Shown: one piece after another, positions 19,388 through 27,431 of the stretch
Position numbering within the stretch: position 1 is the first letter of the stretch
Layout of the letters: each line of letters starts with the position of its first letter
NCBI RefSeq assembly: GCF_019449275.2
Contig: NZ_JAHZQZ020000014.1
Coordinates: 558,001 to 622,000, forward strand
DNA length: 64,000 bases
Direction of reading: 5' to 3'
Source: Microbacterium sp. HD4P20
GTDB lineage: Bacteria; Actinomycetota; Actinomycetes; Actinomycetales; Microbacteriaceae
The notes under the pieces: model-generated
The model's database searches: none
Told to the model about the DNA's origin: nothing
Seen by the model: the letters and a program-made list of their open reading frames with translations, nothing else
Position numbers and translations under genes: made by a program

Positions 19388-19828
19388 TCAGATCGCCGTC
19401 ACCTGTCCGTCGACGTACCACCAGCTGCCGCTCTGCCGCACGAAACGGCTGCGTTCGTGCAGCTCGCCCTGTTCTGCCCCGTGGCGCCAGGTCGCACGGA
19501 ACTCCACAGTCCCGCGCGCATCTTCCGGGCCGCCGGCCTGCGTCTGGACGATCTCGAGCCCTGTCCAGCGCAGCGCGGGGTCCAGCGTCACGTCGTCCGG
19601 TCGTGTGCCGGGATGCCATGACGCAGCGAGATACCGCGCGTCACCCACGACGAACGCGGTGTACCGCGACCGCATGAGCCGCTCCGCGGTCCGCGCGGGC
19701 CTCCCCGCGAGGACGGCGCCGCAGCATCCGTCGAACCACTCCCCACTGCCGCAAGGGCAGTCCGCCCCGGCCGCGACACGGGCGAAGCCCTCGCGTGGCA
19801 CGCCGGACGCCGCCCGACCGAAGGACAC
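19388..19828 (-). CDS. YchJ-family (UPF0225) SEC-C motif protein
   Basis: 146 residues. The N-terminal SEC-C metal-binding motif is CPCGSGEWFDGCCG (24-37), followed by ERLMRSRYTAFVVGDARYLAASWHP, the NTF2-like fold signature of YchJ proteins, and ending RFVRQSGSWWYVDG. Biochemical role unknown. One base separates it from the upstream DksA/TraR gene, so they form an operon. Confidence 0.88.
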   Translation of the reverse strand: MSFGRAASGVPREGFARVAAGADCPCGSGEWFDGCCGAVLAGRPARTAERLMRSRYTAFVVGDARYLAASWHPGTRPDDVTLDPALRWTGLEIVQTQAGGPEDARGTVEFRATWRHGAEQGELHERSRFVRQSGSWWYVDGQVTAI

Positions 19829-19829
19829 C

Positions 19830-20195
19830 TCAGGCCCCCGCCTTCTCGGCGCACGTCACGCAACGCGTCGCGAACGGACGGGCGCGCAGACGAGCGATCG
19901 GGATGCCACGACCGCAGTCGACGCAGACGCCGTAGGTGCCGGCCTCCCACCGCTGCACGGCGTCGTCGATCTCCGCGCTCTCGCGGCGTGCGGCGTCCTG
20001 CAGACCCACCGCGCGTGCCCACTCGCCCGACAGGGTCACGCCCTCGGGGTCGTGCTCATCGTCGGCCACGGCCGAGCCCCTGTCCTCCCGGAGCTCGGCG
20101 ATCGTCGCATCCATCGCGACCAGGCGCGCGTTCGCGTTCGCGCGGAGCTCGTCCAGGAGCTCTCGGAGCTCGGTCCGATGAGCAGCGGTGGTCAT
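19830..20195 (-). CDS. DksA/TraR-type C4 zinc-finger protein
   Basis: 121 residues: an N-terminal coiled-coil (about 8-75, LRELLDELRANANARLVAMDATI), then AAVQRWEAGTYGVCVDCGRGIP in two parts and a second CVTC pair, giving a four-cysteine zinc finger. DksA relatives bind in the RNA polymerase secondary channel; actinobacterial ones are often simply annotated as TraR/DksA zinc-finger proteins. Followed immediately by the ychJ-like gene. Confidence 0.88.
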   Translation of the reverse strand: MTTAAHRTELRELLDELRANANARLVAMDATIAELREDRGSAVADDEHDPEGVTLSGEWARAVGLQDAARRESAEIDDAVQRWEAGTYGVCVDCGRGIPIARLRARPFATRCVTCAEKAGA

Positions 20196-20244
20196 CGCAC
20201 GACAGTACGCCGGATCCGGACCGGGCAGTCGGAAACGAGCCGCA

Positions 20245-20616
20245 TCACCCCGAGACCTCCACGGTGAAGGTCACGTCCTGGATCCCGCCGTTCTCGTTCG
20301 ACAGGACGACCGTGGTGGTGCCATCGGCCAGAGCCTCGACCCCCGGGTTGTACGTCGCCCCTCCCTCTTCGCGGCCGGCGACGAAGGTCGCGACCTCGGG
20401 ATCGGCGACTTCGCCGCGGTAGCTGTCGACGGCGAGGTCGCCGGTGTCGATGTTGAGCACCTGCCCGACCACGAGGTCCACCGTCGCACCCTGGAGTGTG
20501 CCCACGTCACGTGTCACCGGGGCGACGACCGGCGCCGGGGATGCGCACCCGGCCAGGAACAGCCCCGAACCGGCGGCGGCGAGGACGAGGGCGATCAGGC
20601 GCGTCGAGGTGGTCAT
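20245..20616 (-). CDS. Small lipoprotein, function unknown
   Basis: 123 residues from ATG 20616 (MTTSTRLIALVLAAAGSG). The signal peptide ends in a lipobox LAGC (around 21-24), so the mature protein should be lipid-anchored outside the membrane. The remainder is a single compact beta-rich domain (GQVLNIDTGDLAVDSYRGE, VVLSNENGGIQDVTFTVEV) that looks like an Ig-like or protease-inhibitor-like fold; no family is certain. Confidence 0.75.
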   Translation of the reverse strand: MTTSTRLIALVLAAAGSGLFLAGCASPAPVVAPVTRDVGTLQGATVDLVVGQVLNIDTGDLAVDSYRGEVADPEVATFVAGREEGGATYNPGVEALADGTTTVVLSNENGGIQDVTFTVEVSG

Positions 20617-20715
20617 GCCGTCATGATGGCAGGCCGTCGCCCCCGTGGCCAGCATGAGGCGAACGTCGGGGAGGGCCATAAGGATCTCCCAGGTCTCGGT
20701 GGAATCCTGACGCAG

Positions 20716-20754
20716 GCGTCGCCGTGCGAGACACCCGAATCTCGCCGGCGACGC
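20716..20754 (-). terminator. Terminator hairpin after the nonulosonic acid operon
   Basis: A 15-bp stem with a single bulged T (20716-20731 pairing with 20740-20754) closes an 8-nt loop. It lies about 140 bases past the stop at 20892, within the 275-bp gap before the lipoprotein gene; the rest of that gap shows nothing I can name. Confidence 0.55.
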
Positions 20755-20891
20755 TCACGGGAGAGCGAGCCCCTTCCTCGTGTCCGACCCCCCGGGCACG
20801 AGGGGTGGTCTCATCGACCGCCCGGAGCCGGCGATCCGCGAACCCCCCACGCGGTCGCCGGCTTCCTCGGGTCGCAGATGCCGCCCTGCGC

Positions 20892-22202
20892 TCACGCTGC
20901 GGGTTCGGCGCTCCGACCGAGCACGAACGTGCGCCGCGCCCGATGCACGAGGCGCACGACGGCCCGCACCGGGACGCCGATCGTGTAGGCGATCGCCCCC
21001 GAGGCGGATGTGTCGCTTCGGCCCAAGGCGACGCGGCGTTCCCACGCGTCGCGCAGTGCTCCCCCGCGTCGTGGCAGCGCCGCACGCGGCGGCAGTTCTC
21101 CCGCTCGCCGCCGTGTGATGAGCTCGGCCGCCACCTCTTCCCAGTCGTCGGCCTCGGCGGGGTGGAAGTAGTTGTCATGCAGCCAGCCGGCGGCGGGATG
21201 CCGCAACCGTCGCGCCACGATGTCTTCCTCGCTTCCGAGCAGACCGGCGTCCGCGAGAGTCTCGTTGATGAGGGCCCGCGACACGCCGAACGTGTCGAGC
21301 GCGATCACCGGAAGGCCGCGCGCGATCGCCTCGATCGCGGCGGTCGAGCTCACGGTGACGAGCCCTTGGGCCGTGTCGAGCGCTCTGCTCATGGGCGCCG
21401 TGGAGGTCACCAGGTTCGGGGGCAGCGGACCGAATGTCGCGAGCAGCTCGGGATAGCCGTCATGCTCGATGTGCGTCTGGTGCTCGCCGTCCGCCGCGCG
21501 CAGCTTCACCACGACCCGGCGCGACGGGTCGGCCTGTGCCGCGCGGACGAGCATGCGGGCGATGCGCAACCGGTCGGTGCGGGTGGCGGGCACCCGCGCC
21601 TGGGCCGCGAAGACCAGGTCGGTAGGGGGTCGCTCCCCGCTTGCCTGCGATGCCTCATCGCCGACCGACCCCGCACCGCCACCGGTGCGGGCGAACGGCA
21701 GCGTCGCCAGCGCGAAGCGCGCGCCGAAGCCGGTCCGCTCCGACAGCGCCGTGAACTCCCGCAGCTCGCGCCGCGAATGCACGATGAACTGGTCGCACTG
21801 GGTCCGGTAGACGAGCGCCTTCCGCGTCGCAGGGATGGAGATCCCTGGAAGACCGGTCACGATCACCGGTCGCGGCCGGAGCGCGGCGACGTCGCGAGCC
21901 AGCACGCGCACCAGCGGCCCCCGCGCGGCCAGCAGCACGGCATCCGGCCGCAGTTCCCCCAGCCGCGCCGACAAGCGCGCGTACGGGATTCGCTCGACGT
22001 CGTGCGTGGCGAGCCCGGAGTCGCTCAGCGCGGCAGCGCGCTGCGACTCGCTCACGACGAGCGGGGTCTCGAGCACCAGCAGAGTGACATCGTGTCGGTC
22101 GGCGACGGTGCCCAGGAGAGCCGCCGCCCACTTCACGTACGAATCGGTGTCGGCGATCGCGATGATCCGCGACCGGACGCCCGCGCGTGAACCGCCCCTC
22201 AC
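20892..22202 (-). CDS. Putative glycosyltransferase (DUF6716 type) of the nonulosonic acid operon
   Basis: 436 residues starting at GTG 22202, which overlaps the neuB stop (GTGA). The N-terminus IIAIADTDSYVKWAAALLG resembles the Rossmann start of a GT-B glycosyltransferase, and the C-terminal half has VFAAQARVPATRTDR, VVVKLRAADGEHQTH, and VTVSSTAAIEAIARGLPVIALDTFG, the typical donor-binding region of capsule and teichoic-type transferases. From memory such proteins are labelled DUF6716. It probably transfers or polymerises the sugar made by the upstream genes; its exact reaction is unknown. No membrane helices. Confidence 0.78.
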   Translation of the reverse strand: MRGGSRAGVRSRIIAIADTDSYVKWAAALLGTVADRHDVTLLVLETPLVVSESQRAAALSDSGLATHDVERIPYARLSARLGELRPDAVLLAARGPLVRVLARDVAALRPRPVIVTGLPGISIPATRKALVYRTQCDQFIVHSRRELREFTALSERTGFGARFALATLPFARTGGGAGSVGDEASQASGERPPTDLVFAAQARVPATRTDRLRIARMLVRAAQADPSRRVVVKLRAADGEHQTHIEHDGYPELLATFGPLPPNLVTSTAPMSRALDTAQGLVTVSSTAAIEAIARGLPVIALDTFGVSRALINETLADAGLLGSEEDIVARRLRHPAAGWLHDNYFHPAEADDWEEVAAELITRRRAGELPPRAALPRRGGALRDAWERRVALGRSDTSASGAIAYTIGVPVRAVVRLVHRARRTFVLGRSAEPAA

Positions 22203-23071
22203 GCCGGGACGCGGCGCAGCTTCGCCATGGGTGCGAGCTCGCTCTGGTAGACGCGCTTGACGCCGTCGCCGAGCGCCGCCTCGATGACACGGATGTCGCG
22301 CACCAGGTGCTGCAGGCCCGTGGGCTCCAGCGAGGCGGCGTGGTCCGAGCCCCACATCGTGCGGTCGAGGGTGATGTGGCGCTCGACGGCGACGGCGCCC
22401 AGCGCGATTGCCGCCAACGAGATCTGCAGGCCGCGCTCGTGTCCGGAGTAGCCGACGGGCACGCCGGGGAAGCGCTCGCGGAGCGCCGGGATCATCCGCA
22501 GGTTCGCCTCACCGGGCTCCATCGGATACGTCGACGTCGCATGCATGAGCAGGAGCCGCTCGGTGCCGAGCACGTCGATCGCCCCGTCGATCTCGGCGAT
22601 CGTCGACATGCCGGTCGAGAGGATGACCGTCTTGCCGGTGTCGCGCAGCGCCCGCAGCAGATCGTGGTCGGTCAGCGAAGCGGACGCGACCTTGTGGGCG
22701 TGCACACCGAGGTCTTCGAGGAACGCGACACTGGGCTCGTCCCAGGGCGAGGCGAACCACTCCAGGCCGCGGAGCATCGCGTGATCCGAGATCTCGATGT
22801 ACTGATCGCGGTCGAACTCCACGCGGTACCGGTACTCGAGGTACGTCATGGTGCCCCACGGCGTCTCGCGCGGGATGTCGCGCATGTGCTCGGGCGTCGC
22901 GATCTCGGGAGTGCGCTTCTGGAACTTCACCGCGTCGGCTCCGGCGTCCGCCGCGACGTCGATGAGGCGCCTGGCCAGCTCCACGTCGCCGTTGTGGTTG
23001 AGTCCGATCTCGGCGATGACGTAGGCGGGGCGCCCGCCTCCGATGACGCGGGAACCGATCGTGACGGTCAT
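22199..23071 (-). CDS. NeuB-family nonulosonic acid synthase, lacking SAF domain
   Basis: 290 residues. NeuB enzymes condense phosphoenolpyruvate with an aldose (ManNAc, or a mannose derivative) to form sialic-acid-type sugars. The TIM-barrel signature is intact: YVIAEIGLNHNGD, DAVKFQKR, VASASLTDHDLLRAL, ILSTGMSTIAEID, LLMHATSTYPMEP and VGYSGHERG. The protein ends soon after the barrel (LAPMAKLRRVPA); the C-terminal SAF/antifreeze-like domain of about 60 residues is absent, although it supplies an arginine for the N-acetyl group in characterised NeuB. ATG 23071 overlaps the preceding stop. Product identity is open; a non-acetylated sugar such as Kdn is possible. Confidence 0.88.
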   Translation of the reverse strand: MTVTIGSRVIGGGRPAYVIAEIGLNHNGDVELARRLIDVAADAGADAVKFQKRTPEIATPEHMRDIPRETPWGTMTYLEYRYRVEFDRDQYIEISDHAMLRGLEWFASPWDEPSVAFLEDLGVHAHKVASASLTDHDLLRALRDTGKTVILSTGMSTIAEIDGAIDVLGTERLLLMHATSTYPMEPGEANLRMIPALRERFPGVPVGYSGHERGLQISLAAIALGAVAVERHITLDRTMWGSDHAASLEPTGLQHLVRDIRVIEAALGDGVKRVYQSELAPMAKLRRVPA

Positions 23072-24270
23072 GATGCCTCCTGTGGTGCGGTGAAGGGGTC
23101 GGTCAGGGCAGGTGCTGCGGAGCGCGCGGCGAGGACGCGTTCGGCGAGGTCGCGCACGGCGCCGTCGCCGCCGGGACGATCGAGCACCACGCGCGCGGCG
23201 GCCAGAACGAGTGGATGCGCGTCGGGCACGGCCACCGGCCACCCGACGATCTCCAGGCAGGGCAGGTCGTTGACGTCATTGCCCAGATAGGCGATGCGAG
23301 AAAGCGGGATACCGCGCGCCGACGCCCACTCGCGCAGCGCCGTCGCCTTGTCGCCGGCGTTCTGCAGCACCTCCACGCCGAGCTTGCGCCCGCGCGCGGC
23401 GACGACCGGGTTGGACTCCGTCGACAGGATGAGCAGCGGGATGCCGGCCGCGCGCAGCAGCGAGACGCCCATGCCGTCGGCGCGACTCACGGTCACCGCC
23501 TCGACGCCCGCCTGATCCACACGCACCGTGTCGTCGGTGTGCACGCCGTCGAAGTCGGTCACCACCGCATCCGCTCGCACGGGTGCAGAACGGTCCACGA
23601 GCGGTGCCAGAGCCCGGGCGACGTCGAGCTCCTCCGGGGTGTCGATCTCGATCGCGGTGCGAGGCTCCACCTCGGCGATGCCGACGCTGCCGAAGAAGCG
23701 GTGCCCCCCGGCACGGAAGCCGGCGGCACGCAGCACATAGAAGGCGCCGGTCTCGAGATAGTGCGGATCGCGGTCCTGCCGGCGCGGTCGCACATCCATG
23801 TCGTGATTGATCGCCTGCGCGGCGCCGCCGGCACCCTTCTCCCACAAGAAGCCGTACGTCTCGATCGCCGAGAAGACGCTGTCGCGACGCCTCGATCGCA
23901 CGAGCTGGACCGCATCGGTGAGGGCGTCGATATCGATGAACGGCGAGGTCGGCTGCAGGAACGCGACCACCCCCACCTCCACGCCCCGTGCTTCCAGCTC
24001 GCCGATGGCGTGCAGTAGCGCACTCTCGGACGACGCCTGATCGTCGGCCAGCCGGCCGGGCCGCTCGACGATCTCGGCGCCCCACTCCTCGGCGACCGCA
24101 GCGATGTCGCCGTCGTCGGTGGTGACCACGACGCGGTCTATCGCCGCACAGCGCTGCGCAGCATCCACCGCTCGCGCCACCAGCGGCACACCGCCCACGC
24201 GTCGCAGATTCTTGCGCGGAATCCCCTGTGATCCTCCACGCGCAGGGATGATCGCCACGACCTCGCTCAT
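23068..24270 (-). CDS. CMP-nonulosonate synthetase fused to KdsC-like HAD phosphatase
   Basis: 400 residues with two domains. Residues 1-225 are a NeuA-type cytidylyltransferase: VAIIPARGGSQGIPRKNL (nucleotide loop), VVTTDDGDIAAVA, LQPTSPF and ETGAFYVL. Residues 235-385 are a HAD phosphatase of the KdsC type: VTDFDGVHTDD with Asp239 and Asp241, LLILSTE, GDKATAL and LGNDVNDLPCL. The fusion would activate the sugar as CMP-ester and dephosphorylate a 9-phosphate precursor; animal CMAS proteins have the same domain order. ATGA overlaps link it to the genes on both sides. Confidence 0.88.
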   Translation of the reverse strand: MSEVVAIIPARGGSQGIPRKNLRRVGGVPLVARAVDAAQRCAAIDRVVVTTDDGDIAAVAEEWGAEIVERPGRLADDQASSESALLHAIGELEARGVEVGVVAFLQPTSPFIDIDALTDAVQLVRSRRRDSVFSAIETYGFLWEKGAGGAAQAINHDMDVRPRRQDRDPHYLETGAFYVLRAAGFRAGGHRFFGSVGIAEVEPRTAIEIDTPEELDVARALAPLVDRSAPVRADAVVTDFDGVHTDDTVRVDQAGVEAVTVSRADGMGVSLLRAAGIPLLILSTESNPVVAARGRKLGVEVLQNAGDKATALREWASARGIPLSRIAYLGNDVNDLPCLEIVGWPVAVPDAHPLVLAAARVVLDRPGGDGAVRDLAERVLAARSAAPALTDPFTAPQEAS

Positions 24271-25178
24271 GCGCTGACCACCCCTGTTGCCCCGCGCAGT
24301 ACGCGCGTGTGCAGACGCGAGCCCGTCCCGGCCAGGACGAGCGGAATGGTCGTCGTCGTACTGGAGGGCAGCGTGTGGATGTCGAGGGGTTCACGCGCAC
24401 CCGCAAGCACCAGTTCCACCGGGAGCCGCGTCTCGCGGATGCGAAGCCCGGGGGTCGCGGCGACCGCAGAGAGCTGCTCCGGCGTCTCGCGACGATGCGG
24501 CAGATAGACCGCGTCTCCTGCTGTGACCTCCCTGACCCAGGCGAGGTAACCCGCGAGAGGCATCCGTCCGTCGACCGGCCGCGCGCTGCCCAGCACGATA
24601 CGACTCCCGAGCTCGGGGGCCGCCGGCGCACTGGCGCGGGTCCACGCGAAGTCATGGCGACGGATGCCGAAACCCCGGTCGGACAGCGCGTCCAACCGGT
24701 CCTCCCCCAGATCGAAGGCGGTGAAGATCTCAACACGCCGGGCTGCCGCCCGCCGGCGCACCATCTCTGCGGCAAAGGGAGCGGCCACGGTCGTGAGGCC
24801 GCGCTCGGCGATCGAGGGGCGGGCGTAGGGTCGGCGACCGAGCAGCGTGTCGGCGTACGCGAGCGCGAGGGCGCCGTCGTCGAGGAAGCTGATCCGGTGC
24901 GGCCTCAGCACGCTCGCGGCCAGCCGGAACTGTCCCGAGAACCCGTCGCCCACGAGCCAGTGCCCGTGGCGGGCGAGGAGGCTCCACGGAATGCCGAGGT
25001 ACGGCTCGAGATCGCGGAACCGCGCGCCGCGGGAGACGAGCTCATCGGCGGTCTCGGAGATCTGCGCCGTGAGACGGCCCGCGACGGGGATCGTGATGCG
25101 GTGGTCGGCGGCCCACTCGGCGGCGCCGAGCAGCTGCAGCGGCGATTCCACCCATGCCAGCACGTCTTGGGTGCCCAT
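24267..25178 (-). CDS. Sialyltransferase-like protein (GT52/polysialyltransferase-like)
   Basis: 303 residues, first gene of the operon. It opens with VLAWVESPLQLLGAAEW (6-22), close to the N-terminal motif of bacterial GT52 and POLYST sialyltransferases. Two motifs typical of those enzymes follow: acidic-Asp-Gly as FLDDG (98-102) and a His-Pro-like site as LPHRRE (226-231). No signal peptide or membrane helix. Together with the CMP-sugar synthetase and NeuB downstream this supports transfer of a nonulosonic acid to a surface glycan. Acceptor and linkage are unknown, and the family call rests on short motifs. Confidence 0.65.
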   Translation of the reverse strand: MGTQDVLAWVESPLQLLGAAEWAADHRITIPVAGRLTAQISETADELVSRGARFRDLEPYLGIPWSLLARHGHWLVGDGFSGQFRLAASVLRPHRISFLDDGALALAYADTLLGRRPYARPSIAERGLTTVAAPFAAEMVRRRAAARRVEIFTAFDLGEDRLDALSDRGFGIRRHDFAWTRASAPAAPELGSRIVLGSARPVDGRMPLAGYLAWVREVTAGDAVYLPHRRETPEQLSAVAATPGLRIRETRLPVELVLAGAREPLDIHTLPSSTTTTIPLVLAGTGSRLHTRVLRGATGVVSA

Positions 25179-25360
25179 GTCGCCTCCTCCGACGCCTCAG
25201 CGGCTGCGCGGCCGCGCGCCGTCTCCCCACGGTGCGCGGGACATGTGAACACAATCGGTCCCGGCAGGCGACCGGCGGCCGGCGGGCAGGTGAACGGAAG
25301 GTGCGCCGTCCGCGGCCGATCCCCGTGCAATGCGTCAGAGCCGCGTGCCAGTATGAAGCG

Positions 25361-26284
25361 GTGACCGACCGCCTCATGCTGCTCGACTCGGCGTCCCTGT
25401 ACTTCCGCGCGTTCTACGGTGTGCCCGACACCGTCCGGGCGCCCGACGGCATGCCGGTGAACGCGGTGCGCGGCTTCCTCGACATCATCACGAGGCTCGT
25501 CACCACCTATCGGCCCACCCACCTCGTGGCGTGCTGGGACGACGATTGGCGGCCGCAGTGGCGCGTGGATCTCATCCCGACGTACAAGACCCACCGGGTT
25601 GCCGAGGTCGTCGCCGTCGGGCCCGATGTCGAGGTCGTGCCCGACCCGCTGGAGGCGCAGGTACCAGTGATCCGCGACACCCTGGATGCGCTGGGCCTGC
25701 GGATCCTGGGCGCACCCGCGCACGAGGCCGACGACGTCATCGGCACGCTCGCGACGACGGCGACCATGCCCGTCGACATCGTGACCGGCGATCGGGATCT
25801 CTTCCAGCTCGTCGACGACGCGCGCGACGTGCGCGTCATCTACACGGCGCGCGGCATGAGCAACCTCGAGGTCGTCACCGACGCGACTGTCGTGGCGAAG
25901 TACGGCGTGCTGCCCGGGCAGTACGCCGACTTCGCGACGCTGCGCGGCGACTCCTCCGACGGCCTGCCGGGGGTCGCGGGAATCGGGGATAAAACCGCGG
26001 CCGCCCTGCTGGCTGCGCACGGCGACCTCCCGGGGATCCTCGCTGCCGCAGAGAGCGGCGAAGGCATGTCGGCGGGGGTGCGTGCGAAGCTGCTCGCGGG
26101 GCTCCCGTACCTCGCGGTCGCTCCGCAGGTCGTCGCCGTCGTACGGGACCTGCCGCTGACGGTGCCCGACACGCGGCTACGACCGCTCGATGACCAGGGC
26201 AAGGCTGATGCGGCAGCGCTCGCCGAGCGATGGGCGCTGGGCACGGCGATGACCCGCATCGTCGACGCCCTGGACGCCTTCTGA
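25361..26284 (+). CDS. 5'-3' exonuclease (FEN/PolA N-terminal type)
   Basis: 307-residue stand-alone flap/5' nuclease resembling the N-terminal domain of DNA polymerase I. Metal-binding acidic clusters are visible: LLDSASLYFRAFYG, HEADDVIGTLA and VTGDRDLFQLVDD, then GDSSDGLPGVAGIGDKTAA, the helix-hairpin-helix DNA-binding segment. The start is GTG 25361; ATG 25376 is an alternative that would remove five residues. Divergent from the sialyltransferase-like gene across 182 bp, in which no further gene is evident. Confidence 0.92.
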   Translation: MTDRLMLLDSASLYFRAFYGVPDTVRAPDGMPVNAVRGFLDIITRLVTTYRPTHLVACWDDDWRPQWRVDLIPTYKTHRVAEVVAVGPDVEVVPDPLEAQVPVIRDTLDALGLRILGAPAHEADDVIGTLATTATMPVDIVTGDRDLFQLVDDARDVRVIYTARGMSNLEVVTDATVVAKYGVLPGQYADFATLRGDSSDGLPGVAGIGDKTAAALLAAHGDLPGILAAAESGEGMSAGVRAKLLAGLPYLAVAPQVVAVVRDLPLTVPDTRLRPLDDQGKADAAALAERWALGTAMTRIVDALDAF

Positions 26285-26316
26285 CGCGCCGAACCACTCT
26301 TCGGCGCCGCCTGTCA

Positions 26317-26370
26317 TGCGAGCGGACGGTCACCCGCCGTGCGAGCGGACGGTCACCCGCCGTGCGAGCG
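26317..26370. repeat. 23-bp tandem duplication over the stop of the PHP gene
   Basis: The unit starting TGCGAGCGGACGGTCACC is present twice in full (26317-26339 and 26340-26362), plus eight bases of a third copy (26363-26370). The third segment contains the final codons of the PHP gene; each full unit repeats its stop-codon context. The length is not a multiple of three, but the first stop is kept, so the protein is unaffected. Confidence 0.85.
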
Positions 26371-27354
26371 ACCGGTCCACTGGCGGAGCCGGTCCAGCCC
26401 CCACGTGGTGACGATGCGCTCGGGTGGGATGCCGATCCGCTCGGCCCGCTCGGCGCCGTAGTCGAGCAGCGACAGCTGCCCCGGAGCATGGGCGTCGGAA
26501 TCGATCGAGAAGAGGCATCCGATCTCGAGAGCCAGCGTCATGAGCTCGTCGGGAGGGTCCTGACGCTCGGGCCGCGAGTTGATCTCCACCGCGACGCCGT
26601 TCTCGGCGCAGGCCTCGAACACCGGTCGCGCATCGAAGGTGGATGGCGGCCTGGTGCCGCGCGAGCCTTCCACCAGCCGTCCGGTCACGTGGCCGAGGAC
26701 GTCCACGCGCGGGTTGGATACCGCCGTCACGAGCCTGCGGGTCATCGGCCCGCGCTCCATGCGCAGCTTCGAGTGCGCCGAGGCGACGACGACATCCAGC
26801 TCGTCGAGCAGATCCGGATCCTGGTCGAGCGTGCCGTCGTCGAGGATGTCGACCTCGATGCCCGACAACAGCGTGAAACCGTCCCCGCTCATGCCCGGCA
26901 CCACATCGAGCTGGGCACGAAGCCGCTCCGCCGACAGGCCGTTCGCCACGCGCAGACGCGGCGAGTGATCGGTAAGTGCCAGGTACTCGTGGCCGAGACG
27001 GCGCGCGGCGTCGACCATCAGTTCGATCGTCGTGAGTCCGTCGGACCAGTCGCTGTGCGAGTGCAGATCCCCGCGCAGCGAACCCCGCAGGTTCGATGCC
27101 CGCTGCACGCCCGCCCGTTCCCGAAGGTCGGTCAAGTACGACGGCACGCCCCCGGCCAGCGCCTCCTGGATCACGGCGAAGGTTGAGTCGCCGACACCCT
27201 TTCGTCGTCGCAGGGAAGCGGCATCGCGAAGTTCGGCATCCGACAGTCCCGCGATCGCGTCGGCCGCCGCGCGGAACGCCTTGGACTTGTAACGCGACGA
27301 CCGCTCGCGCTCGAGCAGCGTCGCGATCTCGGTGAGCGCCTCGTGCGGATTCAC
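26353..27354 (-). CDS. PHP-domain phosphoesterase (PolX C-terminal-like)
   Basis: 333 residues. Residues 1-80 form a helix-hairpin-helix region like that of PolX proteins (YKSKAFRAAADAIAGLSD, RRRKGVGDSTFAVIQEAL). Residues 95-320 are a PHP metal-dependent phosphoesterase: GDLHSHSDWSDG, LALTDHSPRL, GIEVDIL, VVASAHSKL, DVLGHVTGR, EINSRPER and DSDAHAPG supply the usual His/Asp/Glu ligands. No polymerase palm domain is present. Likely a nuclease or phosphatase acting in repair, by family only. It starts at GTG 27354, overlapping the stop of a 26-codon ORF. Confidence 0.88.
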   Translation of the reverse strand: MNPHEALTEIATLLERERSSRYKSKAFRAAADAIAGLSDAELRDAASLRRRKGVGDSTFAVIQEALAGGVPSYLTDLRERAGVQRASNLRGSLRGDLHSHSDWSDGLTTIELMVDAARRLGHEYLALTDHSPRLRVANGLSAERLRAQLDVVPGMSGDGFTLLSGIEVDILDDGTLDQDPDLLDELDVVVASAHSKLRMERGPMTRRLVTAVSNPRVDVLGHVTGRLVEGSRGTRPPSTFDARPVFEACAENGVAVEINSRPERQDPPDELMTLALEIGCLFSIDSDAHAPGQLSLLDYGAERAERIGIPPERIVTTWGLDRLRQWTGRSHGG

Positions 27355-27431
27355 GCGTTCTCCGGCTTCGGACTGGGCGCCAGGTCAGACGGCTCCATCG
27401 ATCTGTCGACCGCGGTGGTGAGCGCCGTCAT
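27351..27431 (-). CDS. 26-residue coupled upstream ORF of the PHP gene
   Basis: ATG 27431 follows a consensus AGGAGG five bases upstream and encodes MTALTTAVDRSMEPSDLAPS plus six residues ending in NA. Its TGA overlaps the GTG of the PHP gene (GTGA), an arrangement for translational coupling; the PHP gene itself has no clear ribosome-binding site of its own outside this ORF. The peptide resembles nothing I know and has no membrane or metal motif. It may serve only to deliver ribosomes. Confidence 0.6.
   Translation of the reverse strand: MTALTTAVDRSMEPSDLAPSPKPENA

Noticed and set aside
26317..26370. CRISPR-like repeat
   Set aside because: The copies are directly tandem without spacers and there are only two, with no cas gene nearby.
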